NCBI GenBank assembly: GCA_038373865.1
Contig: JAXGGA010004672.1
Coordinates: forward strand, 21,663-85,662
Source of the DNA: Uloborus plumipes
Taxonomy: Eukaryota > Arthropoda > Arachnida > Araneae > Uloboridae
Reading direction: 5' to 3'
DNA: 64,000 nt
The notes beneath the pieces were generated by a model. That model searched no databases and was not told the DNA's origin. It saw only the letters and a program-made list of their open reading frames with translations. A program made the position numbers and the translations under genes. Positions 1 through 12,557 of the stretch are shown here, one piece after another. Each line of letters starts with the position of its first letter. Position 1 is the stretch's first letter.

Positions 1-3000
1 TACATGTTAAAACCAGGGCTTGCTTTGGGAGGGAGTCCACGGAAGCTCGGTTCCCGAGTTTCTTTCCATTTTTGAGTAAATTATTTTCCTTACCTATGAA
101 ATTCAGGCCACTTGCACATTAAAACAAGTTCCGGACATTGTAATGCTCATAATCTTTTGTTAGAAATTAAGCATTTTTAAAGACTCATAAACCAAACTCT
201 GTAAGGAAATTCTGGTTGCTCCGTTTTGAAAGTAAATAAAATTGAAAACACATTATTTAATTGTTACTTCTGAACTTTTACGAATGTACAAAATATTATG
301 GCTATAGAGCCATGACTAATCATTCCGATTGACTAAAATTTTATCAAAGCAGATGTTTACAATCGAAATGACTGCTTTACGTCGAAAATATGCACTGGCA
401 AATTGAACGTTGTTTGGCAGAAAACTGCATTAAAAATTAATCTTACCAAATGAACACGATGTTACTAATCTAACTGTATCATCTTGTTAAACAAATTGAA
501 GCTGGTGCTCCAAAATAAGTAGATCTTTATCAGAAAGAGCTTCTGAGGTACAGAAATCCTTCTGAAAACAAACTCGCTAATAAAAGCCCTTTTGATGCCT
601 GACAACTCTAAAGAAAATCCAGACAGAAGTCATTCTAAATGGAACCCTGGCTCGTTTCATTCCAAAAGGGATGAAGGAGTAGAGCACAAAAGATTAGAAT
701 CACTTTCAGAAAAGAAAGAGTATCCTCTATTTATTCTGAAAGAGATTCGCTTATTGAATCGTCTGCAGAAAATTCTCAAGCGCCCCGGGAAGAGTGCATG
801 AGACAAAGGAGAGTGACACGCCAGCCCCTGGTCCTACCTCCATTTGTTTTTCGATTCTTCCTGCCCATCAAGCGATTCTATGTTCGCCCTCCCCCTCTGT
901 GCTCGTAAACTGTATCTTTGAAAGGCGCTCATGACCCCACACCTGCTCATCATTGTTGGACAGCCCTAGCCATTGTCCGTAGGCTTATCTAAGCTACGGT
1001 GTCCTGCTGTGAACACATTTACCAGTACAGAGATCCTACGTCAATTAGGATTACAGCTATTTTTCTGCTACTTTCAGATACGGCTATTTTGGAAAATTGA
1101 CTTTTTACGGTCTTTATCTCTAAAAAAAAGTGCGGCAGCTGTCCCCCACTTGAGATTTATGTGCATAGATACTAAGAAATAGTAGTTTATAGCATTGAAT
1201 GCATTGCCATCAGTTGACAGCTAATAACTTGACAAGTCTGCTAACAGAAGCTAAGCATTTTTTGATAGCAAACTTGTTCATTTCTGTATTAATTGCAATC
1301 AAATTTCATATACGGATTGCGTTTTCAAACTCATCTGATTGAAGTACCTTGAATTTGAATATGATTTTTTTACTATGAACTTTAGGACATCGTGTGTACA
1401 TTTGTAGACGGAAGGTGAAGTGAAACACTGAATTATATCGGTGGGACATGTTGATTAGCATATTATTTTTATTTTTTTATAAACCTTATCACCTAACTGG
1501 CAAAGTGCGCCTATTCTAAAGAATAACACGAATCAGTTTAAAATAATTTTAACAAAACTACATGTTCTTAGCCTTGAACTCCCCCACCCTTTTAAAACAG
1601 CCGTACGAGAACTCTGCAAAATAATAACGTTTAAACATTTTATTAAAATATATTTTAACTACTTATTGGCTCTACCGCTGTAGCTTCTGCTGCATATCCA
1701 ACATTCCGCATTTCCGGATGTCGTAAAAAAAGTTTGAATTGGCCTATGAAACAATTAGCTACTTTGATAGTTAATTGAAAGCATGAAATAATTTCAACTT
1801 CAATAATATAATAATAATAATAAAACAAGTATAGCGAAGTTATGCTAAAGGGTTAGTTTTCTGTGTACATATATATTTCAGAAAATTAAAAATACTACAA
1901 ATACAAACAAAATTTTAGCAATCAAGTTTCTGAATTATTTCACTGAAATTCGTTAAGTGGACTTTTTCCATTTCACGGAGTTTTTGCACTGACACTTACA
2001 ACCCGAGAAAAGGCAGAAAAGGGGTAAAAAGAAGGGGAAAGAAAGGGTCCAGAGTGTCGAGGAAGCAAAAAGGGAGTTTCCGGCCTGTCCACCTCCTGTC
2101 CTGCGAATAAAAGAACTGTCCGGACGTGGTTATTCAGTGGAGTTCCTACTCCTTCGAATGACTCCAATTTCGGTGCCGCGGAAAATCTGCATCCGGCAGT
2201 AGCGATGTTTTGGGGGGAAGCTAATAGATTGTGAAATTATTTCTTTTGAAAACATACTATTCTACATGTTTACAGGATATTTTTATTCGTTTCTTTCATG
2301 TCAATGAACACCAGCTACACAAATGTGGATATTACTGTCTCAGTACATGCAAAAAAAAAAAAAAAAAAATAAATACTACAGTCAGAAATTGGAATAGATT
2401 CAAGGTCTACCGGTAACGTTTTTCAATTTTACAGGAATCAACTAAATGTGTCACTTAAAAATAATCTCATCATTTCCCCGTTTCTTTTTTTTTTTTTTAA
2501 TTTTATTTTTTTGATTTTGTTTATTTATTATTATTTTTATTAATTTTTTTTGTGTGTACGTTCTTCAAGGGACTGGGAGGAAAAAAAAAACTTAAAAATA
2601 CGGGAAATAAATAGAAGGAACCGACTAAAAAGAGGATTTACTGAAAAAACGCAAAGCGCGTGGAAAACGTAGATTCAGGATTTCACTTTTTTTTCCTAGA
2701 TCGCATGGCATAAAGTGAAAAGTTAAACCTATTACGTGAATACTTTTTGATAAATTACGGACAAAACGAACAAAGAGAGCCTTAAAAACATTGTAAAGAT
2801 GTGAGTGAAAAACAATGAAAAAGAAAATGAAAAATAATGTGATTTAAAATAAAAACATGCGTTAATGAAAAATAATAATAAAAAAAATTGCCTCTTTTTA
2901 GAAAACATAAACAGTCCTTATTCTACAAGATAACGTTTCAAATGGGAAAAAAAAAGTTTTCCAAGCTTGTGGGAATTTTTAAATTGACTTGGAACAGGAG

Positions 3001-3890
3001 GATAAAAGCAGAACTACTTTCACTTAAAATCATCTTCGGGAGATAAGCGTTATTTGTGCCACCTATACTTAGTAACTTTTGTGTACGAACCTGGAATAGA
3101 AGGTAGCAAACAATAGATATAATCTGCGACAGACGGAATTAGGATTAGGTTTCTGGGAAAGAATATCCTGAAGTTGACGGCTAAAGTGAGAAGCCATCAT
3201 GATAAGAAATCCATTACCATTCAGTTTGCTGTCACCGAGCGTCAACAATACTTTTTGGGAAAGATTCTATCTGCTCTATTCTATAGATCATGTTCTTCTT
3301 TGTAACTTGAAAGGGGAGAATAGGCCCTGTGGTGAACTGCCAGAGGGTATCGGGTATCATCTATCTTTCCTACCTGTAAAACCTGGTAGCAGTTTTAGGG
3401 GAATTAGTTGCTTGTAGAGTTGCAAGGAACTTATTGGTCGCATGTGGGAAAAGTTTCAATACTGCTTTTTAGTACAATAATTGGAAGGTACGCTGGATTT
3501 CCACAAAAAAAATATTACGAACAGAAATTAATAAAAGTTTTTTTAAGCTATATCTTTAGCTACACTTAAAATAATTGGAAACGAAGAAGCATAGGATCGC
3601 TTTAAATTCAAGACAACAGTTATATTTCAGCTTTACATTGCTTAAAGAATACGCTAGTTACAAATAAAATGCTTACTTATATGCACGAAGTGAAAAATGT
3701 TATAACATCTTAAAGTTTCTTTTTTAGCCATAAGAAAGAAATTTGGCAAGACAAATTAGTTTAACTTTGCCAAATCAAATTAAGAGCCAACTAAGAACAA
3801 TGATTTTTTCTTTTTGTATTACTTTCTAGTGCTTGTGATGAGTTGAAGATGCTTATCGAACTGTTGTTTGTATTGTCGTTTTCTCTTCTC
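1..3890. other. AT-rich stretch without recognisable gene
   Basis: This stretch is AT-rich, with only short chance ORFs (the longest about 70 codons). It includes a slightly GC-richer patch near 760-975 and another at 1975-2225, a 19-base A run at 2351-2369 and T-rich runs around 2487-2540. I see no domain, tRNA or transposon end I can support. It most likely represents intron or intergenic DNA. Confidence 0.6.
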
Positions 3891-3915
3891 TACTAATAAT
3901 AAAGCTGAAGGTGGT

Positions 3916-4075
3916 TCTGTCTGTCCTTCTTTCTTTCTTTCTTTCTGTCTGTCTGTCTGTCTGTTACGCGCGTAGCGCCAAAACCGTTCGGTCGATTTTC
4001 ATGCCACTTGGCACAAAATTAGTTTGTAGCATGTAGTTTTGCACCTCGAAGCGATTTTTCGAAAATTCTATTTCG
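3916..4075 (+). repeat. GTCT/CTTT microsatellite with linked conserved module
   Basis: A run of TCTG and TTTC tetranucleotides (3916-3964) is followed at once by ACGCGCGTAGCGCCAAAACC and a segment reading roughly GTTCGGTCGATTTTCATGCC then ACTTGGCACAAA. This pairing of a GTCT microsatellite with an 'AAACCG-TCGATTTT-ATG' module is a dispersed repeat type seen in several arthropod genomes, which is family knowledge and not shown here. The same layout recurs in this window near 54500, 56100 and 61100. The far end of the element is not clear. Confidence 0.6.
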
Positions 4076-5280
4076 TTCTTTTTCTATTCGAATTCTTAGC
4101 GGAAATTCGATAAAATAGGGAAGAAATATTTCACACACATTTTCAAGTCTTATGTCATTCGAAAGCTTGAAATTTTCTGCACAAAATGAAGTTTTTTCGA
4201 AGTTTCTACGATCATCAGGAGAGCTGTAATAATTGTTTTTAGAATCCCGAAATTCAAGGCTTACCTTCAGTAAAGCAAGCCAAACGATTCTAAAATGGTT
4301 CAGCTCGATAATAAAATTTGTTTGAAAAGAAAGATGAAAAGAATTATTTCATCAACGGAAATCAACTTTTCATGTTGTTACCATGGTTACGTTTTTATTT
4401 CGTTCTTTTTCCCTTAATAATTTTAAAAATGTATTTGTTTTTGTAACAATCCAAACTCCAAGCCTTAAGATGGCACCTGTCAATCAAATGAGAAATCGAG
4501 TCCTTTCCTTAAAATACAGGATACCATTCTAAATTTATCGTCTGCAAAACATATTTTACTTCATTATTAATTTATTTCAATATAAATTGCAGCAAATGGC
4601 TTGAGTGAACGAATTTAGCTTTTAATTTATCGTTTGCTGGTTGATCTTTGTCGATGTTTATTGTTTTTATTATCATTGTGAAGAATAATGCACGAAATTT
4701 CTATGACTAATACTTAAAATTTTTAGGATCAGTTGAGTTTAAAAGAAAAAATTGCTCCAAATATACTTTTGCAATGTGATTATTTATTGTTGGACTGTGA
4801 TTTGCAGCAATAATTGCATTTAATAAATAATGAAAGACAATGTTAAAAATTAATTTTTTGGCGACTTTTTTACAATTTGGCATTCAATTCTATTTCAGTA
4901 TATTTACTTCAATCTTATTGCGATATTGCAACGTTCTTTCTAAAGTATGTCATTTCGGAAAATGTATTATTTTGTTTTTGAAGTTAGGAAAGAAAACTTT
5001 CTTCTTCTTTTAAACTTTGGTAAGATTTCTGTTGGTTTCTGTGAGCAACAAAATTTTTCTTATTTTTTCTTTTGGCTTATTTTTGTGCACCTTTATTAAT
5101 ATTTTAGTATCTCTTTTAGTCATTTTTATCAATACAAAAGGTTTCGTATGCATACTCTCCCCCCTGAAGAAAGTAATAAATTAAGAGCTTCAAGCTATAT
5201 GTCCTTAAACGAAATAGCATAAACCATCAACCCACAAACTTTTCACTGACGCAACTGAATACTATACTATAAGCGGCAAT
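4076..5280. other. AT-rich stretch, nothing recognised
   Basis: The sequence is strongly AT-rich with no ORF of note and no transposon ends. The first few hundred bases may still belong to the repeat that begins at the GTCT microsatellite, because phrases such as 'tttcgaagtttctacgatcatcagg' style low-complexity text continue without a visible boundary. Confidence 0.5.
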
Positions 5281-5294
5281 GATTCAGCTATATG

Positions 5295-6055
5295 GCCTGA
5301 TTACCGCACAAGTCGTAACCCGTCCCCAAGCCCCATTTTTAGGGGCCCAATATTGAATAAAATCATAATTTATATGCTTCAATCCCATAATGTAGGGACT
5401 AATGTTATGCATGTAGTGCATATATTTATTGAATATCATTAGTACTACTTTATTACTTAATTAATTTTTATTGTTTCTAATTCATTATCTCATTGCTGCC
5501 CCTTGCTTGTATATTGTATGAACTGCGACATTTTTATTGCAAGTGCATTAGTATTACTAAATGGGAAAAGCGCTCCGGGCTAAAGTTTGACCTTGGACCC
5601 CACTCTAGGAAATAATGTCGCCTTTGAGAAATCAGGAGCATCTAGTCAAGATCTAGTCTAAGCAGGGACGTAGTGAAGGGGGAGAGTTTAAGCTGGGTAT
5701 TGTTTGGGGGAAATCATCTCTTTTTAGAGAGAATGGTAAATACCTAACGGATTTTTGTTAGGTCCTATGTGTCAATATGGATTACTTCGGAAATTTTAAA
5801 CAAAACAGTTGATTTTTAAAAGGTGGCTTCGAAGCAATGTAATTAAATGTAATAATGTGCATTAATTTTGCAATTAAAGGAGAATGTTTCTAAAAACAGC
5901 GCCCCTGCCACTCCAACTAAAAGATTGATTGGGGGTTGGGGAGCAATGCTCCAGAACACCTAAGGCCAAATTAACAATCTAGAATGATATTTCAAAGACA
6001 ATCAATGAGTTTTATAAACCCCCTCCTCCCCCATAGTGAATTCCGGCTAGCTCTA
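5295..6055. mobile_element. Decayed hAT-like terminal sequences
   Basis: GCCTGATTACCGCACAAGTC followed by CCCGTCCCCAAGCCCC at about 5297-5337 matches, on the opposite strand, the block at about 52413-52460, so both are probably ends of one family. A second end-like block at 5663 reads CAGGGACGTAGTGAAGGGGG and resembles the CAGGGGCGTAGG ends of the hAT element at 38437. No matching partner end or 8-bp duplication is visible. This reads as several old, broken insertions. Confidence 0.3.
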
Positions 6056-6194
6056 GTAGGGTTAAGGAAAGTCATTCTGTTAAATTAAAGTTCCTTCAAT
6101 GCATACTTTACTCCTCAATTCTAAGCCCAAAATGTTAAGTCTATTCCATCCAAATAAAGGATGTGAAAATTTCATTTCTCTCTCCTCGTTTTCC

Positions 6195-6560
6195 AAATAA
6201 CATTCCACGCGTCGGCCCACACTTCCTCAAAGCGAACATCATTCTTCTCTGTCAACATTATCAACTCGTCTCGAGCGACAAGATCACATCGCGGCAGCAC
6301 TAAAAGTCAAACAGACGAAAGAAGCCCCGAAACTGCTCAACCCGGGGGCGTGTCTCCGCGAGAGCACCAACCGTGATCTCTCTCTGGTGTGTGCGCATCC
6401 GTGCGCTGCGTGCGCTCGATGACAAATCGCGCAGCCACGTCAGACATGGCAGGTAACAGCTGTCGGCATGGGTCCTCGGACGAGGATTAAAGGGCCCCCC
6501 GGGGGGTGGAGGACGAGCGAGGGCGGGAGATGGGTCAGCCTCCAGAAGAAGTTAACTCCT
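6195..6560. promoter_or_regulatory. GC-rich island, candidate regulatory element
   Basis: About 360 bp of mixed, non-repetitive, GC-rich sequence stand out from the AT-rich surroundings. It holds an E-box CAGCTG (6457-6462), several CGCG and TGCG motifs, and the palindrome CCCCCCGGGGGG (6495-6506). No ORF spans it. The composition and motif density suggest a cis-regulatory element or promoter, but that is inference from composition alone. Confidence 0.35.
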
Positions 6561-8612
6561 GTTATTTGATGTAGCACCCTCCTAGATTAGCTCCCGTGTT
6601 TGTTTCCTTGTCAGTCTCGTGGTTAGGTCTTTTGGTTCAGGAGGATTTATCACTGCAAGAAGATTTCCCTTTGCGCGAGAATACTAGAATAAAAAGTCAG
6701 TGCAAATTCAGCGCACAAACGGGCATCATCATTAACTACACGGTATTCAAGCGTACATGAAACACAGTTTATCAGTGTTAGCAATCATAAATTTTAATGC
6801 AGGCATTATGACACCAGATAAATTTTTAGGCGCCAAAATGAAAAATCCAGGTGCCATTTTTAATGAATCAAATGCGTTATCTATATTTTTTTATCAAATA
6901 GAAAGGCTACCTCATGCCAATAGCATAAATAAAGAAAAATATTTTTACGAAGACAAAATTTATTTTGTATTAAAATTACTTTGTTAAAATTTTCTTCGTC
7001 GAATTATGAAAAAGAAGAGTCGGAAATAAAAACCCTCTACAGAATCAAATTAGCAGAAGGCCCTTGGTGGTGACCACTTTTGTTGAGGTAAACAGGTTAA
7101 CTTTTACCACGCGACCAAATGGAATTTCGCTAAAATTAGTCAAAAGAATTTCACTATTCGATAGTTCGTGGCGACTTGCATTTCGTTTGAACAACAAGAC
7201 AAACAAATTGTATTAAAATGAAAAAAACGGCAGCAATAGTAAATTTATACATTTTTTCTATAAACAAAGAGATAACTTGTCGCAGACATTATTTCAAAGG
7301 TCTATTTGACAATAACGGTTACCATTCCCCTAATCTCTTCAACGAAATTGAACCGACAAAGTCAACGAATGAAAATCCTTTAATTCCTTTAAATTCAAAA
7401 TTCTACTGTTTATAATTTCCTGGGGGTCCTGTTAGCTAAACTTCAGGAAAAAGCCTTCTCAACAAAACTTCAGTACCGTACTCTTCCTCCAAAAAAGAAA
7501 AGAAAAAATCGCCTTCCTACACAAGACGCATTTCTCTTTTTCACCTTTTCATTGCTAATGAATATATTCAGCGAAACTCTTAGCAAACGATCTGTTGAAC
7601 AATTAATAAATAATACCACCCTGACACCATTTACACTTTCAAGGCATAAAGCTTAGAAATACGGGGAGGAAACAGACGCATGCTGAGAAAGTAAAAACAA
7701 CCGAAGAGAAGAAAAAGAAAAAAAAAAGAGAATTCTACCCGGAACCATTTGCAGTATCATTACCAGGTTTTAAACAACCGAAACTGACAACTGCCACCAT
7801 TTGCAATATCCCCTGTCCATTTTAGTAGTCTCGTAAATTAAGCTTACACTTGCCAACTCACATTTGTACGCCGAGGCGACCGAAAGCACGTGTTTCTAGC
7901 ATAAAAAGTAGAAGAAATTCGTCTTGGAATTTTCTGCGTTTTGGCTTATGGATCCTTCTTATTTTAAAGCTGGTGAATATTGGATTGGTTTAACCCCTGT
8001 AACTGGAAGTATCGTTAAACATCGACAACTTTATGCGTAAACTAACAAAGCTATGAATTAAAAATGTATATTAACTACGCGAATGGAATAATTTAGTTTC
8101 GAAAAGTACAGATTTATCTTCATATCTTTGGAAGTTACATTAAAAATTTTCTTTAATACTATTCAGCAAAGTTATGAAATCAGTTTTCTACCCTTTTTAT
8201 TTTGCAAAACGAAGTTCGCAATATTTCAGATGTAGTTGCATCATTGATGCATTCCAATGTTATTGTTCGGAAGCGATTTTTAAAGTTGTTGAAAGGGGCC
8301 ATTGTATACTGTTATATGCAATATTATAAACTATAGTTTTTGTGTTGTTGTGAAGTGCAAAGTCGGCGTTTTAAACATTTAGAAATTTTATTTTGCTCAT
8401 TCAAGCTTCATTTTTTATTGACAATAATATTTTGCATTCCATTTTTGACGTGGCCCATTTGCAGAATAGCTTTAGACTAATGATTCATTTTGAATGGATT
8501 TAATAATTATAAATTGATAATTTTGAATAAACATGCACGTTAAGCAATGGTTTCTCAGTCTTCCACTGGAAATAAAATAAAACTGTTAGAATATAAGTGG
8601 GGCAGTTTTAAA
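6561..8612. other. AT-rich stretch, nothing recognised
   Basis: Only short chance ORFs (up to 76 codons at 6757-6987, of very low complexity) are present. I see no transposon ends, RNA genes or domains. Confidence 0.5.
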
Positions 8613-8614
8613 TA

Positions 8615-8910
8615 CAGTGAACTCCCGATTATCCGCGGAATAAGAAGACACGATAACCGTGGATAAGCGAATACCGCGAATAATCCAAAAAATAGGAAAA
8701 AACGTTACTAGTGTATACAATAGCTAAAAAAGTCAATAATACAACTAATGCGTTTAAATTATAGCTAAAAATGATAACATTAAATGTAAAAAATGTTTTT
8801 AAAAGCTAAAAACGACCAATAACGCACTAGCATTCCGTAAATACTCCCCATCAAAAAAAAAAAAAAAAAGAGAACAAAAGTGTGAAACCCGTGGAATCGG
8901 GAGTTCACTG
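8615..8910. mobile_element. pogo/Tigger-like MITE with TA target duplication
   Basis: The ends are inverted repeats: CAGTGAACTCCCGATTATCC at 8615 and the reverse complement of the same CAGTGAACTCCCGATT at 8895-8910, flanked by TA on both sides (8613-8614, 8911-8912). TA duplication and CAGT-type ends fit the pogo/Tigger branch of Tc1/mariner. The 296-bp interior has no ORF and ends in an A run, so it is non-autonomous. A diverged relative lies at about 32815-33000. Confidence 0.85.
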
Positions 8911-9059
8911 TAGATACGCTATGGGCTAAAAAGTATACCTTGAGTGACTGTACGTGCCTAATGTACTGTTTTAATTAACAGTTTGGTTTGTTTCGAGATA
9001 ATCGAAGAAGTCAATTCGGAAATTACTATCAGTGATCTTTAACACACTATATCTGAATT

Positions 9060-9530
9060 GTTCACTCGCAGAGAATGAAGAACTTTAGAAGAGGCGAAGT
9101 GTTTACCAATCTAAATTCATTTCGGACAACGGATTCATCCACGTCAATCCTTTTTAAGAATTCATCATCATTCTTGGGCAAGTTGGCTGGCCGATGCAAG
9201 ATTGGAACGATACGACTAATTGCAGAGCGCGATTTAGGAACATGCTCCTGATATCTCAATTACACAATTCGATTATTTACTCTTCCAATTTGATCTGACA
9301 CGCATCCCCTAACACCTCGCGCCAGGATGCATCGCAGAAGAGAATACAAATAACAAAGCGACGAAGGGCGAGCGCGTGGTGCAACCATAACAAGATGGCC
9401 GCCGGTGTAATGATCATAATATGCATATCAAGCGTCTTATCGGTCCGGGCAGGATAATTCATTATTTCATGCATGCCTGGCGGGAGGGAGGGCGGAATTG
9501 AAGGAAGGAGAGGGGCGGTGAAAGATGAAG
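9060..9530. promoter_or_regulatory. GC-richer island with YY1/Pho and SOX/TCF-like motifs
   Basis: The island contains CAAGATGGCCGCCGG (about 9390-9404), a full match to the YY1/Pho site, plus AACAAAG (a SOX/TCF core) near 9352 and octamer-like ATGCATAT near 9420. The sequence is complex and not repetitive. Short ORFs on both strands have no recognisable domain. The island looks like a conserved non-coding element or enhancer; this needs comparative alignment to support it. Confidence 0.35.
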
Positions 9531-9744
9531 AAATAAACTTGTCATTTACGAAGTTGGATGCTATCTGGAGATTACATCAGCGTTTGGTCGTCTGTTACCT
9601 TCCCAAGGCCGAAACGGAGGAAAAAGTGACACCGAAATCTACTAGTTCGATTTTTTTGTTTTATTTTTTGGCAATGCTCTGGCAGAGAGCACCAATATTT
9701 CAAAAGTTAACTAAACTGCTTATCTTGTTGATTAGCTGTTAGCA

Positions 9745-11795
9745 AATGTGACATGCATTTCCTGGTCGAACGATGTTAACCACATCCGCAGAAGTGAATC
9801 GTTTATTTCTGTGCTGAAATATAGTCAATGAACAATTCAACATTATTGAAGTGCAGGTTGCTTAAAATTTTCAGACACTTGTTTCATGGTTGCAAATTAG
9901 TTTTTCGTCAAAAAGATGTCTACTGAAATGATCAAATTGATTAAAAGTAACCTTTTTGTTCTAGCGCAATTCTTTTTCAGTTCACTATGTAAAGAACAAA
10001 AGCGTAATTCGCTCTAACGAACGCAAGGCAACTTCTAAAGGACATAGAATTATTTCGAACATTCTAAATAGTTCTTTAAAAAAAGCAACTTCTGGCGAGT
10101 GTAATCCAAACGGTGCCTACAATATCCCCAGAGTTATATTTTTCTGCTCAAACCGATTTTTCTATCACCTATTGTAACAATTGCGACCGTTTGACCCGTC
10201 TTCCGCTGGAATTCCCATTATAAGGGCCAAACAATACTGACATTTGAACCTAAACTAAATTGTGGGGAAACAGCATCAAGGGCTCAATACATAAATTCAA
10301 ATTGCTATTATTTCAAAGATGTTATACCACTAAATGCAGCAATGAGGGAAAATTGTTTTTGAAGTTTTACTCTTACGACAACATACTCGTAATATGGTTC
10401 TGAACTATAAAGTTGCAACGTGAAAAAATTTTAGCGTATTACTTCATTAGAAAATGAAAGATGAAATTGGCTTAAAATAATGAGATTTTCCGCATCAAAT
10501 TGGGATGACTATGTAGATTTACAGTGTTGTAAAATTACAACGTATCTAAGGGGATAATTTTGTTTCAAAATCTCTTAAAAAGAAAAAAAATCGGCATTTT
10601 TAGAATGCATAAAAATTAAAAGCCACAAAGTGGAAAGAAAACGTTGTAAGTTTAGTTTATCAGAAAATAAAAGTTAAACATTTTAAAATTGTTTACTTCA
10701 CTATTTTAAACCACTTTCTTAAAGCATTAAAAAAAATCAAAGCAACGAATAATAAGCTATATTTTTGTTATACTGGTTTTAGGTCACTTTTCCAGTGTGC
10801 AGTATGTTATCCAGCACACAAAAGGGAAAAAAGCTCCAACCTCTAACAACTCTATTAACTTTTTATAATTAATGACTCCTGCATTCTTAGAAATACGCAC
10901 ACAATGCTTTCACACGTGCCCATCCAACTGAAGTCCCTTTTTGCTTCTCTCATTCAAAGATGGTGTTCTTAATTAACACGATCTTTCAACAAGCCGTTTA
11001 AAGAGTTGAATTTTATAAAGAAACTAATACGGCGAAAAAGCTGTATTTTTCTTTGTAGTCAGTTACCTCAGTAAAAAGTTTTTATTAACATTAGAAATGG
11101 CAACACAAGAGTTAAGCTGTCTCGGGCGGGCATGTTATTAATGGCGTTCTAAGAAAAAGATTTGTACTTTCAGCATTAATTAATGAGCATTGGCCTCTTA
11201 AAGTATGAACGGTCGTTAATCACCAGACTGTTTCATTCCATTTTGTTTTCAACCCCAAAGTACTTTTAGAAGACGGTTTTCTTTCGTTGCAGTTGGAATG
11301 CGCGTGTGATAAATTTGCAGCGTTGCCATTTTCGGCAATAAATACTGAACATTTTTCGATTAATATCGAAGATTTACAGCTGTTTTGCGAGGATCGTTTT
11401 TTGAGGCGTAAATTAAGTATCAACACGTTTGCTGTAGAATTATAAATTAACTTACACTACATCGACACAACAATTTTTCGCTGAATAAAATTAGAAAAAA
11501 AAAAAAAACTGACAATTTGAACCCCTAGTATAAGTTCATAACTTTATATTTTGTTAAAAAAAGGGATGCGCAAGTTCGTGAGTGAGGTCACAACACTCAA
11601 GTACGTATGAAAGTGAAATTGAATTTTTAAGTAAAACAATTTAGTGTTGAATGAAACAAAGTGGAATGATCTCCTTTTCACCACACATATTAATCATTTA
11701 TTAGTCATAATAATATATGTGTTTATACAATACGCTATTTAACACATTAGGAAATATTGAACGTACACATTCAACTTATTGATGACATCATGAAC
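9745..11795. other. AT-rich stretch, nothing recognised
   Basis: The stretch is low in complexity and AT-rich, without transposon ends or coding signals that I can support. Confidence 0.5.
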
Positions 11796-11807
11796 AACAC
11801 TCAATAG

Positions 11808-12457
11808 TAGTAGTATGTAGAGAAAATTACAACGCTAAGGAGGCAAATTAGCCTGGATACTGCAGACACGTGTTTCAGCGTTACAAGGAACGCCTTTTTC
11901 AATACGAAAAATTGGGAGCTTATGGATGCACAGACATCCGACGAACAGCTTAAAAAGCAAAGTGGAATATCCGAACACCAATAAGAAAATTTTTAAGCCA
12001 AGAGATCCAATGGGAAAATAAAGATTGAACGGAAGCTTTCTATCAGGTACGAAAAGAAAAGAAAGAATTCGATTGCGATACGATAAGCCAAAAGGCTAAC
12101 ATAATAAAAAAACACCAAGCTAAAACCGTTAACCGCAAGAACAAAAAAAGCAGAATGAAAAAGAATCGGTAAATGAAGAGAAACAAAAGGAAAATAAAGA
12201 CGGGTAGAAAATAAGAAAATGCCAGCAATATCAGACAAATAAATTAGAATGGAAAAAGGTAAAATTATACAAATGGACGCCAAACAGCAGAAAAATAAGG
12301 AATAGCATTTAGATCGTTAACTAAGTCAGAACTATTATGGAATGATTCCCAAAAATCAAGATCTGATGGGTTGGGGCATTTTTGGACAACTTGAAAAGAA
12401 TTAAAATTAAAATTAATTTACGCCTCCTTAACGTTGTAATTTTCTCTTGTAAAACTT
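11808..12457. mobile_element. MULE-like non-autonomous element, 10-bp target duplication
   Basis: Direct repeats CACTCAATAG lie at 11798-11807 and 12458-12467. Just inside each is an inverted repeat: AGAGAAAATTACAACGCTAA at 11819 and its reverse complement (one T change) ending at 12449, continuing to about 33 bp. A 9-10 bp target duplication with long inverted ends is typical of Mutator-like elements. The purine-rich interior contains 'gacacgtgtttcagcgtt' and 'aaggaacgcc', wording that I associate with a dispersed arthropod repeat. Its 96- and 61-codon reverse ORFs are hydrophobic composition artefacts. Confidence 0.65.
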
Positions 12458-12545
12458 CACTCAATAGTTGTCTCTTTACGAAGAGATTTGAATTTTAGTG
12501 TGAAAAACAAAGTTGTTATTTGATATTTTTTTCTCTCTCTTTGTA

Positions 12546-12557
12546 TGCGCATGCGCA
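12546..12557. promoter_or_regulatory. Palindromic NRF1/EWG-type site
   Basis: TGCGCATGCGCA is a perfect palindrome and a full match to the NRF1 (insect Erect wing) binding site. It stands in AT-rich DNA directly after a CT-rich run. A match of this length is unlikely by chance in this composition, but function is not shown. Confidence 0.35.

Noticed and set aside
820..960. Minus-strand open stretch before a GTAGGA donor-like sequence
   Set aside because: About 40 codons with a weak donor, no acceptor and a stop right after; within chance expectation.
1973..2167. Minus-strand ORF followed by a GTAAGTGT donor-like site
   Set aside because: The acceptor is unclear, the sequence before the donor is a T/C-rich run more like an intron tract, and the peptide matches nothing I know.
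11993..12283. Reverse ORF resembling a multi-pass membrane protein
   Set aside because: It lies inside the MULE-like element. Hydrophobicity comes from the complement of an A-rich strand, and a second frame is equally hydrophobic.
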